This document shows, piece by piece, positions 1 through 5,596 of a stretch of DNA of 10,156 bases. Source of the DNA: an uncultured bacterium (GTDB taxonomy: Bacteria; Patescibacteriota; Patescibacteriia; 2-12-FULL-60-25); assembly GCA_937968025.1 (NCBI GenBank), contig CALBSL010000047.1, positions 1 to 10,156 of the forward strand. The letters run 5' to 3'. The notes beneath the pieces were generated by a model, which was given only the letters and a program-made list of their open reading frames with translations, was not told the origin of the DNA and did no database searches. Made by a program: the position numbers and the translations under genes. Each line of letters begins with the position of its first letter. Within the stretch, counting starts at the first letter, position 1.

Positions 1-854
1 CCGAGGTTGAGACCTTTGTTCGTTACGATTGCGCTGTGAGGGTTCACGCCCGTCGTGCTGAGCACGGGACGTGCGCTACCCATCGACTCGTTCTGGCTGC
101 ACGTCACGTACCGAACCGAAGTCCATGGATGAGTGACGCCGCTCGTGTAGCCGACGAATGCCCCCATTGCGGGGTGCACCACGTTGCAGGCGGTGTTCAT
201 ATCGAGACCGGTCGCGTGGAACCCATTGGCTCCGTATTGCAACTCGTCGCGATACAGTCCGCTGCTGTCCGCGGAGTAGATGAGGGAGCGATGGGCATGT
301 ACCGTCCAGCGCTCGAACATGTTCGTTTCGAAGCCGTTGACACGTACCATGGATGCACGGTAGAAGCCTTGCCAGAGCTCTCCGTACGACAGGCGTGCGC
401 CGTTTGCCTGCCGAAGCGCCTCGCCGCTGATCTCGGTCACGTAGATCGCCCTTTGAGCTCCAGAGACCTGGTGCGCACCGAGGGCCCAGACCGGCATGAA
501 CTGGCCGGTTGCCGGATACCCCCCGATAGGAGTCACACCCGGCTGGCTGTTCGTGAAGTGGATGGGGAGCGCAAACCCGTAAGGCGAGCATCCATCCCCG
601 CGGTTGGAGTCGAGCGGGCGGCGAACCCCGCAGGGGAACACCAACTGTCTGGCCCACTCGGGCTGGCTGCTGTCACCCCCGATCTCGATCGCGTAGATCG
701 AATAAACGCTGTGAGGCACGCAGGTCGTGACGCTGAGCGCCTGGGAGACATGACTGACCGGCTCCGGCGTGTCCGGCCCGCCATCGATCGGCGCGCAGCC
801 AACGAGGAGCGAGGCCAGCAGAGAAAAGAGCTGAGACCGATTTTGACTGTGCAA
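1..854 (-). CDS. Exported lipoprotein of unknown function, C-terminus beyond window
   Basis: About 284 codons are open on the minus strand and continue past base 1, so the C-terminus is missing. I place the start at the TTG at 854-852. It has AAGGGG (866-861) six bases upstream, no in-frame ATG or GTG fits, and it puts a lipoprotein signal first: a short polar start (MHSQNRSQ), a hydrophobic run (LFSLLASLL) and the lipobox LVGC, with Cys near residue 20. The mature part starts with an Asp/Pro-rich linker (APIDGGPDTPEPV), then a globular region with scattered cysteines (TTCVPH, FPCGV, DGCSPYG, TACNVV, VTCSQ) that could form disulfides after export. Aromatic and Gly residues are frequent. Codon use is GC-rich, and the peptide is far more protein-like than the other open frames here. 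I do not recognise a family. The lipobox and high GC recall secreted proteins of myxobacteria-like genomes, but this is a guess. A near-consensus promoter sits 50 bases upstream. Confidence 0.75.
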   Translation of the reverse strand, partial: MHSQNRSQLFSLLASLLVGCAPIDGGPDTPEPVSHVSQALSVTTCVPHSVYSIYAIEIGGDSSQPEWARQLVFPCGVRRPLDSNRGDGCSPYGFALPIHFTNSQPGVTPIGGYPATGQFMPVWALGAHQVSGAQRAIYVTEISGEALRQANGARLSYGELWQGFYRASMVRVNGFETNMFERWTVHAHRSLIYSADSSGLYRDELQYGANGFHATGLDMNTACNVVHPAMGAFVGYTSGVTHPWTSVRYVTCSQNESMGSARPVLSTTGVNPHSAIVTNKGLNL

Positions 855-903
855 GATGCACCCCTTGGTGACTCCTACGCACCCTGTGTGCGAGGAGATA
901 AAG

Positions 904-932
904 ATTGTACTAAAATACCTTGAAATTGTCAA
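904..932 (-). promoter_or_regulatory. Sigma-70 promoter of the lipoprotein gene
   Basis: On the minus strand TTGACA (932-927, a perfect -35) is followed by exactly 17 bases and TACAAT (909-904, five of six -10 matches). Transcription should start near 897, giving a leader of about 43 nt before the TTG start at 854. This is the strongest promoter match in the window, so the lipoprotein is probably transcribed independently of the terminator-bounded genes upstream. Confidence 0.8.
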
Positions 933-993
933 TGTTGAATGGACTTTCGGAGCAAAGGCGGGGAGACGTTCTCTCACTTCCCAAAGCTGTGCT

Positions 994-1024
994 AAACAAC
1001 AAAAAACCACCACGTTTGTGATGG
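994..1024 (-). terminator. Rho-independent terminator after the Abi-alpha/HEPN genes
   Basis: Read on the minus strand, CCATCAC (1024-1018), loop AAAC, GTGGTGG (1013-1007) forms a 7-bp stem with one T-G wobble. It is followed directly by TTTTTT (1006-1001) and GTTGTTT. The wobble becomes an A-C mismatch on the plus strand, so the signal is oriented for minus-strand transcripts. It lies about 40 bases after the HEPN-like stop codon and ends that transcription unit before the lipoprotein promoter. Confidence 0.8.
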
Positions 1025-1029
1025 ATTTT

Positions 1030-1073
1030 TGATTGACCGCATCTGATTCACCAGACACGGTCGCTCATGGCTC
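1030..1073. repeat. Distal copy of 44-bp direct repeat (att-like, tRNA 3' end remnant)
   Basis: These 44 bases match 2416-2459 at 38 positions by direct base-by-base comparison (offset 1386). The last 14 bases before the divergence at 1074 are identical. On the minus strand this copy carries only GAGCCA of the tRNA-Gln 3' end plus the downstream trailer with its hairpin. It has no intact tRNA. That is the pattern expected of the far attachment site of an element inserted at a tRNA 3' end. The hairpin here (1035-1062) pairs fully only as minus-strand RNA, using G-U wobbles. The stop codon of the HEPN-like gene (1065-1067) lies inside the repeat. Confidence 0.75.
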
Positions 1074-1694
1074 GACGGGCGGGTTAGGAACTCGACTTTG
1101 CAACAAGCTTGAGAGTCTTTCAAGAGGGGGTTTGACGCTTGTGGGCCATGATGGCATTAGATGATTATCCACCATCCATTTTTCTGCACAAGACTGAATA
1201 TGACTGATTTCTTGGGCGATGCTCACCAAGTCAAAATCCTCGTCAACGAAGGTAAAAATTCTAGTTCCAGGGTCGTAGTGCGTAACGTAGACCAGATCGG
1301 GAATCGCTAATGAGTTTTTCGGTCCCAAATTATAGGTTCCTATGTTAGCCATTATCCCTTTGGTTTTAATCCATTTTTTCAGCTCTTCATCATAGTGCTC
1401 TAAGTTATTACGCAGTCGTCTATCATGTATAGCAGAATTAAGTGGAATCAAAAGCTCCTTTCCAAGAACATTAGTTATACCTGTATCCTCTATGTCAGAT
1501 GCCTTTATTAGTTTTGAAAGAATTGCCGCGTGCGCAAGAAAAGAGTGTACTCTCCCAAATACACCATAAGCGCCGCCCACAGTTTCACGTTCCAGATCTG
1601 CCCAAGCATCTAGCGCAAGTTTACACTGCGCAGAGACCTCTCTTACCGAAAGTTGAATCCAGTGATTTTGTAGAACAGACATATGAAAGAGCAT
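1065..1694 (-). CDS. HEPN-like protein, candidate partner of Abi-alpha
   Basis: The protein has 209 residues, is soluble, shows no signal peptide or membrane segment, and is mostly predicted helical. Residues 92-109 hold RLRNNLEHYDEELKKW. R95-N-N-L-E-H100 fits the Rx4-6H motif that forms the catalytic site of HEPN ribonucleases common in toxin-antitoxin and abortive-infection systems. Helical stretches before it (about 20-65) suit the rest of such a fold, and a more beta-like segment (about 110-150) follows. The family call rests on this motif and general shape only. The start is the ATG at 1694, 14 bases after the Abi-alpha stop. The ATG at 1682 (MSVLQN) is an alternative, and neither has a clear Shine-Dalgarno. 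The gene is AT-richer than its flanks, like Abi-alpha, which suggests joint acquisition. Its last codons (Val-Glu-Pro-stop) run into the direct repeat, so the C-terminus may have been set by the insertion. Confidence 0.6.
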   Translation of the reverse strand: MLFHMSVLQNHWIQLSVREVSAQCKLALDAWADLERETVGGAYGVFGRVHSFLAHAAILSKLIKASDIEDTGITNVLGKELLIPLNSAIHDRRLRNNLEHYDEELKKWIKTKGIMANIGTYNLGPKNSLAIPDLVYVTHYDPGTRIFTFVDEDFDLVSIAQEISHIQSCAEKWMVDNHLMPSWPTSVKPPLERLSSLLQSRVPNPPVEP

Positions 1695-1708
1695 TGAAAA
1701 AAATTGGC

Positions 1709-2374
1709 TCAGGCAAGCTTACATGCCTTAATGAAATCCGAACCTAACGGAGATAACGATATAAAATCGTAAGAACGTAGAATCATTGGAGAGTCGCCGA
1801 TGGTAACGCCTCCAAGCGAGGTTGGCCACTGACAAATACCTAGCCTTACTAAGCTGTCTACAATTACTTTATACTCCTCATCAGATAAAGAAAAAACATC
1901 TAAAACTCTTGCCTTAATCATTCCATGTTTTTCGCGATCATCTATCGGTACATCCTTCATGGAATCGTAGAAAGCTTCCAAGATCCTGGCCTCAATCGGC
2001 GAAAGCTGTTTTAAAATCTCTGGGTAGCTTGGTCGAACCTGCTGACCTAAAATGGGGTCTGCCGCATGTGCCAACAAAGCAGCCCATCGATCCTGCATTT
2101 CACTATCCTCTTCCAGGGAACCGTGTTCAAGAATAGGGATTAGTGTCTTGGGTAAAATCCGAACTGGATCAATACCCCTGGATGTCAAAAATGCCTGCGC
2201 CTTTAATACTAGATTGATCTGATTTTTAAAACGCCAAAATTTCATCGTATCACTCAAAATACCACCACCTTCTTCTAGGGCAGGGCTAATGAGTTTTCCA
2301 AGAAATTTTTCAGCAATTTTAGCAGACTCTTCAATCGACTTCTTCGCCAGATCTGTAATAGGATCGTCTGACAT
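1709..2374 (-). CDS. Abi-alpha (DUF4393-type) abortive-infection family protein
   Basis: The 221-aa protein matches the Abi-alpha/DUF4393 family pattern as I know it. An N-terminal helical part ends in FWRFKNQ (46-52). The signature PILEHGSLEEDSEMQDRW (80-97) runs into AALLAHAADP. RPSYPEILKQLSPIEARIL (114-132) follows. The C-terminal part holds a winged-helix-like RLGI stretch and YDFISLSPLGSDFIKAC (202-218), the usual end of the family. Members are linked to phage resistance by abortive infection, but the mechanism is not well defined and I see no catalytic motif. No membrane span is evident. The start is the ATG at 2374, with a weak GGTGA ten bases upstream. It is the first gene of a two-gene unit with the HEPN-like gene (14-base gap) and sits about 80 bases from the tRNA-Gln 3' end. 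Base composition is visibly AT-richer than the flanking genes, in line with horizontal transfer. Confidence 0.8.
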   Translation of the reverse strand: MSDDPITDLAKKSIEESAKIAEKFLGKLISPALEEGGGILSDTMKFWRFKNQINLVLKAQAFLTSRGIDPVRILPKTLIPILEHGSLEEDSEMQDRWAALLAHAADPILGQQVRPSYPEILKQLSPIEARILEAFYDSMKDVPIDDREKHGMIKARVLDVFSLSDEEYKVIVDSLVRLGICQWPTSLGGVTIGDSPMILRSYDFISLSPLGSDFIKACKLA

Positions 2375-2415
2375 AGTTTTTCAATCACCATCTCACCAAT
2401 TGCTTGATGCTCTAG

Positions 2416-2459
2416 TGATTGACAGTGTCTGGGTCACCAGACACTGTCGCTCATGGCTC
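2416..2459. repeat. Proximal copy of 44-bp direct repeat, overlapping tRNA-Gln 3' end
   Basis: This is the partner of 1030-1073. Its right end covers the last two acceptor bases, the discriminator and the CCA of tRNA-Gln (minus strand). The rest is the tRNA trailer. The mismatches with the other copy are at 2424, 2426, 2427, 2432, 2433 and 2445. Together the copies bracket the Abi-alpha and HEPN-like genes. No integrase gene lies between them, so any element was mobilised in trans or has decayed. Confidence 0.75.
2421..2448 (-). other. Perfect 12-bp hairpin in tRNA-Gln trailer
   Basis: GACAGTGTCTGG (2421-2432), loop of four (2433-2436) and CCAGACACTGTC (2437-2448) pair without mismatch. It starts five bases after the encoded CCA in the tRNA transcript (minus strand). 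It could be a transcription stop or a processing signal for the tRNA. No T-run follows (the next bases are AATCACTAG), so it is not a standard Rho-independent terminator, and read-through into Abi-alpha is possible. The diverged copy at 1035-1062 preserves the stem. Confidence 0.7.
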
Positions 2460-2527
2460 CGGGGCAAGGATTTGAACCTCGATTACTTGGGCCAGAACCA
2501 AGCGTCCTACCGTTAGACGACCCCGGA
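2454..2527 (-). tRNA. tRNA-Gln(CTG)
   Basis: Read on the minus strand, the acceptor TCCGGGG (2527-2521) pairs perfectly with CCCCGGA (2464-2458). The D arm is GTCT/GGAC. The anticodon stem is CTTGG/CCAAG with loop TTCTGGC (2497-2491), giving anticodon CTG (2495-2493) for Gln codon CAG. The T arm is CGAGG-TTCAAAT-CCTTG with one G-T pair. The discriminator is G (2457) and CCA is encoded (2456-2454). All arms fold, so the gene looks functional. It has its own promoter just upstream, and its 3' end is the anchor of the 44-bp direct repeat. Confidence 0.95.
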
Positions 2528-2537
2528 ATGTGGGTAG

Positions 2538-2567
2538 AGGATACAAAAAAGGTGGGGGATTCGTCAA
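2538..2567 (-). promoter_or_regulatory. Promoter of tRNA-Gln
   Basis: On the minus strand TTGACG (2567-2562), an 18-base spacer and TATCCT (2543-2538) form a sigma-70 type promoter. The expected start near 2531 is only about four bases before the mature tRNA 5' end at 2527. It lies just after the terminator of the preceding gene, so the tRNA is an independent unit. Confidence 0.65.
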
Positions 2568-2574
2568 CAGGGCA

Positions 2575-2600
2575 AGAAAAATCCCAGCGTTTGGCTGGGG
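2575..2600 (-). terminator. Rho-independent terminator of the 289-aa gene
   Basis: On the minus strand CCCAGC (2599-2594), loop CAAAC and GCTGGG (2588-2583) are followed by ATTTTTC (2582-2576). The hairpin begins eight bases after the stop codon at 2608, which ties it to that gene. A 6-bp GC-rich stem with a T5 tail is a standard intrinsic terminator. Confidence 0.8.
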
Positions 2601-2607
2601 AGGGGGG

Positions 2608-3477
2608 TCAGTGGATGGCTTGCGATGCAGCGGTTTCGCCATTGGGTCGGTAGTACTTGTGGTCGATGCGAGGGCTGGGTGCGGGTCGACTCAGCACGTT
2701 CAGACACGCTTCGTACAGTCGTTGCAGATCGCTGATCTTCTGCGCGGCCACCTCGTGTGCGGTGACGGTGGAGAGGCAGGCCGCCTCGGTCTGGTGGAGG
2801 CTGGCCACGCGGTCGAAGGCCAACTTCAGGAGTGATTTCGGTGCGCCGGCGACCTGCGACCGACGGGTGAGGGTGCGGATGAGCTCCGGCTGGTCCGTCT
2901 CGAGGGGGCGAAGGGGTCGACGCACGAAGCTGAGCTCTTTGATCGCCTCGATGAGCCGGATGTCGGGCTCGAGCGCCGTCCGCATGGCCAAGAACTCGTT
3001 GGTCGTGGGATTGAGGATGGCCGTAGACGGGCTGATGATCGTCGAACGCTTGGCGTCAGCGGTACGCATCCCCAGCAGCCGTTGTGCATGCCGGAGCCCT
3101 TCTTCGTTGACGAACAGGGCGCTCTCGCGCGGCACCCACTCGAACCAGTACTTGAGCGGCGCTTTCGGGCCGAAGAGGTTGGAGCGGACGAGATCTTCGT
3201 TGAGCTTGGGCGTCGTTCCACGGATCCTCCCGCGGAGATAGAGTCCCTTGTCGGCATCGGCGAAGTCGGGGAAGGTCTCGAACAGCCCATGCGCGAGGTC
3301 GGCGAAGTTGATGAACAGCTTGGAGTTGGGGCGTGGCCTGTGGTTGAGGGTCAGGTAGACGGCGACGATCAGGAGCTTCTCGTTGTTGGTGAGCAGCTTT
3401 CCCTTCAGGCGGAGGGAGCGGAGGCTGTCGAGGAACCGCCGAGACTCGAGTCGATCCTTCTTCATGGAAATGTACAC
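2608..3477 (-). CDS. Hypothetical protein, 289 aa
   Basis: I do not recognise a family. The protein is soluble and basic, with no signal peptide or membrane span. The first 60 residues are helical and positively charged (MKKDRLESRRFLDSLR, then LTNNEKLLIVAVYLTLNHR), which could be a nucleic-acid or protein-binding helix bundle. The middle has aromatic LKYWFEWVPRESALFVNEEG, and the C-terminal part (about 170-270) is helical with many Arg/Leu. The start is uncertain: the GTG at 3477 gives MYISMKKD, the ATG at 3465 gives MKKDRL, and neither has a clear Shine-Dalgarno. It has its own promoter (3515-3543), a dyad near the start of transcription and a terminator right after the stop, so it is a monocistronic unit. 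It is GC-rich, unlike the AT-richer cassette beyond the tRNA. The clean reading frame, flanking signals and composition support a real gene. Confidence 0.7.
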   Translation of the reverse strand: MYISMKKDRLESRRFLDSLRSLRLKGKLLTNNEKLLIVAVYLTLNHRPRPNSKLFINFADLAHGLFETFPDFADADKGLYLRGRIRGTTPKLNEDLVRSNLFGPKAPLKYWFEWVPRESALFVNEEGLRHAQRLLGMRTADAKRSTIISPSTAILNPTTNEFLAMRTALEPDIRLIEAIKELSFVRRPLRPLETDQPELIRTLTRRSQVAGAPKSLLKLAFDRVASLHQTEAACLSTVTAHEVAAQKISDLQRLYEACLNVLSRPAPSPRIDHKYYRPNGETAASQAIH

Positions 3478-3490
3478 CCACAGATGGTTG

Positions 3491-3508
3491 GCGTCACCGA
3501 TTTGACGC
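3491..3508. promoter_or_regulatory. Inverted repeat at the transcription start of the 289-aa gene
   Basis: GCGTCA (3491-3496) and TGACGC (3503-3508) are perfect 6-bp inverted arms with a six-base spacer. The predicted transcription start is near 3508, so the dyad covers about +1 to +18. It could be an operator or a short 5' leader hairpin. A second small dyad, AAGCG-CTCTA-CGCTT, overlaps the -10. Confidence 0.35.
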
Positions 3509-3514
3509 AGGACA

Positions 3515-3543
3515 AGCGTAGAGCGCTTTTCTCAAAATGTCAA
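3515..3543 (-). promoter_or_regulatory. Sigma-70 promoter of the 289-aa gene
   Basis: On the minus strand TTGACA (3543-3538), 17 bases, then TACGCT (3520-3515). The -35 is perfect and the -10 partial. It begins only seven bases after the stop codon of the upstream glycosyltransferase, with no terminator recognised between them. Confidence 0.6.
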
Positions 3544-3549
3544 CCCTTT

Positions 3550-4500
3550 CTAAACAGATATTGCCAGATCTCGAAAGGCTTTTGCCCATGCGCCTGGAGC
3601 GAACGGTGACAAAAGAAGCGTCTCGGGAGGGGCGGTCGAGGCGACGGTGGTGGCGCTCGACGCGATGGTGGGCACCCCAAGTGCTTGCGCTTCATGCAAA
3701 GGAAGCCCGAATCCCTCATACCAGCTGGGGTACACAAACAATGATGCGTGCTGCATCCAGCGAATCCGCTCCTCCGGCGAAAGATAGGGAAGATGTTGGA
3801 TATGTGGGTGGTTAGAAGGGGATTCCATCCCGGCAATCACCAGGTTCCAGTGTGGATGCGTTTTGATCAGCTCAAGAAAGGCTCGTTCGACGCATGCTCG
3901 GTTTTTTCGAGGATCCTCCCCGGAGAGCAGAAATAGATACGGTCCTTCGAGGGGTCGTGGCGAAGACTGTCGAATGAGCGGCTCAATCTGCGGCGGGATC
4001 CGTATGATTCGCTCCTGAGGAATGCCTAGAAGATCGATCAGCGCTCGTTCCGTTTGCGGAGAGAAGGCAAAGACACGCTCGGCGCGTTCAATGAGGGCTT
4101 TTGGGCGAGCAAGGCGATGCCAGATTCGCGTTTTTGTAGAAAACCACGGCGGATGCACCAAGAACGAGAGATCGTGCACGAGAATATCGAAGGGAATACG
4201 AGGAATCCCGACGATGTTCAGGTTTGGCAGGAGGAGTCGTGACCACGACCCAGGAATCAGCTCCGGGAACGACACTCCTGCCAGCGCAACAGCATGGGCG
4301 GCTTTACTCGGCAGCGAACGGTGCACGTGTTCGTATCCGTGATTCGGCAGGGGATGAGGGATGTGTCCGGCGGCAATGGTGCCGATAGTCGCAGCTCCCT
4401 CAAGCGGAAAACGGTGTTGGACAAGCAGGTCTCGAACAGCGATGGATACGCCCGTGGGTCGTGGTGTCAGGAGGCAGGAACCATCAATCAGCGTTGACAT
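3550..4500 (-). CDS. Glycosyltransferase family 4 protein, short C-terminus
   Basis: A 316-aa GT4 (GT-B fold) enzyme that should transfer a nucleotide-activated sugar to a growing lipid-linked glycan on the cytoplasmic face of the membrane. Visible signatures are HDLSFL (109-114), the linker-to-C-domain motif GEDPRKN (184-190), and the donor-binding E-x7-E in YEGFGLPLHE (E252, E260) followed by AQALGVPTIAS. The N-terminus (MSTLIDGSCLLTPRPTGVSI) fits the mannosyl/rhamnosyltransferase-like group. I chose the ATG at 4500, not the longer open frame, because it overlaps the upstream glycosyltransferase by only 17 bases. A start at 4644 would add a low-complexity, unlikely extension inside that gene. 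The protein stops at AKAFRDLAISV, before the last helices typical of GT4 (roughly 30-40 residues expected). This may be natural shortening, a frameshift or an assembly junction close to 3550. Confidence 0.85.
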   Translation of the reverse strand: MSTLIDGSCLLTPRPTGVSIAVRDLLVQHRFPLEGAATIGTIAAGHIPHPLPNHGYEHVHRSLPSKAAHAVALAGVSFPELIPGSWSRLLLPNLNIVGIPRIPFDILVHDLSFLVHPPWFSTKTRIWHRLARPKALIERAERVFAFSPQTERALIDLLGIPQERIIRIPPQIEPLIRQSSPRPLEGPYLFLLSGEDPRKNRACVERAFLELIKTHPHWNLVIAGMESPSNHPHIQHLPYLSPEERIRWMQHASLFVYPSWYEGFGLPLHEAQALGVPTIASSATTVASTAPPETLLLSPFAPGAWAKAFRDLAISV

Positions 4501-5566
4501 ACCGGAGGATCTGTTCGTTGAAGCGGGGGAGATCAAAGGCGCGCACGCTCTCTCGAACGGTGGTTGGATCGAAGTTTGCTGGGTCAAACTGGCGCATCGC
4601 CTCCAGCAGGGAAGAAACGGATGACGTTGGAAGAAGAACGCCATTCACGCCCGGTTGAACCGTTTCTTGTGCGCCACCTCCATCAAAGGCGATCACCGGC
4701 GTCCCGCTGCCGAGGGCTTCAAGCGCCGTCATCCCGAAGTCTTCTAGGTGCGGATGGAGAAACGCGTAGGCTTGATGCATGAGTTGGTACTTCTGCTGAT
4801 CGGTAATAGACCCCAAGAACTCAACCGTTGGGCCGGCAATCGAACGCAAATAGGCTTCTGCCGGACCGCAGCCAAAAATCTTGAGAGGGACATGGAGGAA
4901 ATTCGCTGCACGAATCGAGAGATCGAATCGTTTGTAGGGAATCAATCTTCCACCCGTGAGCCAAAATCGAGGAGATCGTTGCGTGGTAAATGGCGTTATC
5001 GAGAGATCGATCGGCGGCGAGACAATTTCGGCGCTGCGAGAGTAGTAGCGGGCAATGCGCGCCTGCGAGGTTCGACTGTTGGTGAGGAGTTGGTGTGGAC
5101 GCTGCGCGGCGGCGTAATCCCAGGCTCGAAGTCGATGAAACGTATGCGCGATTGGCAATCGACTAAGCGCGGGCCACCCACGATCGTGGGCGTAGCGTTT
5201 GCGTTCTTCCCACAAAAAACGTGTCGGCGTGTGCATGTAGCAGATCGTTTTGACCTGTGGTGGCACAATCACGCCCTTCGCGAAGCTTGAGGTAGAGATG
5301 AGGACGCGATCAAATTGGCGGAGGTCAATCTGCTCAACCGCCATCGGCATGAGCGGGGTGAGGAGCGGATAGATCTTTGGGTGAATCAACAGCTTTTGCA
5401 ACGATGACGGGCGTATTCGTTCACCATCGAAGCCTTCCGGTAGCGTTCGTGGGTCGGTGAGGAGGGTGTAGATGGGCGCACGCGGAAACAGTCGTTGCCA
5501 AGCGAGCACGACACGTTCTGCGCCTCCATCTTGGAGGAAGTAATCATGAACAAGGGCGATGCGCAT
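4484..5566 (-). CDS. Glycosyltransferase family 4 protein
   Basis: A complete 360-aa GT4 enzyme. The N-domain starts MRIALVHDYF with the glycine-rich GGAER (14-18) that is typical of the family. HTPTRFLW (112-119) and the VLISTSSFAKG strand follow. The C-domain opens with GGRLIPYKRFD (205-215) and carries FGCGP (241-245) and the donor-site E-x7-E, E275-DFGMTAL-E283, then ALGSGTPVIAF. It resembles mannosyltransferases of exopolysaccharide and O-antigen clusters (WbaZ-like), but the sugar cannot be read from sequence. It lies 30 bases after the sugar-phosphate transferase and overlaps the next glycosyltransferase by 17 bases, so the three form an operon. TGC-TAGTCT (5582-5574), an extended -10-like element, ends seven bases before the ATG, and no Shine-Dalgarno is seen. 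Confidence 0.9.
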   Translation of the reverse strand: MRIALVHDYFLQDGGAERVVLAWQRLFPRAPIYTLLTDPRTLPEGFDGERIRPSSLQKLLIHPKIYPLLTPLMPMAVEQIDLRQFDRVLISTSSFAKGVIVPPQVKTICYMHTPTRFLWEERKRYAHDRGWPALSRLPIAHTFHRLRAWDYAAAQRPHQLLTNSRTSQARIARYYSRSAEIVSPPIDLSITPFTTQRSPRFWLTGGRLIPYKRFDLSIRAANFLHVPLKIFGCGPAEAYLRSIAGPTVEFLGSITDQQKYQLMHQAYAFLHPHLEDFGMTALEALGSGTPVIAFDGGGAQETVQPGVNGVLLPTSSVSSLLEAMRQFDPANFDPTTVRESVRAFDLPRFNEQILRYVNAD

Positions 5567-5596
5567 CGGTTCAAGACTAGCAGGTGAGATTAACGC

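Noticed and set aside
36..923. 295-codon open frame on the plus strand
   Set aside because: Arg/His/Ala-rich without any domain look. It is the shadow of the GC-rich lipoprotein gene on the minus strand, which has a signal, lipobox, promoter and ribosome site.
2421..2448. Hairpin as a standard Rho-independent terminator
   Set aside because: The stem is strong, but no T-run follows on either strand. Kept as a structured trailer only.
2657..3609. Plus-strand open frames of 194 and 175 codons
   Set aside because: Shadows of the minus-strand 289-aa gene, which has a matched promoter and terminator. The plus frames have neither, and their composition is Arg/Ser or Glu/Val biased.
4501..4644. N-terminal extension of the second glycosyltransferase (start at 4644)
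   Set aside because: Lies wholly inside the upstream glycosyltransferase gene and gives a Pro/Cys-rich, non-family sequence. The ATG at 4500 matches the GT4 N-terminus.
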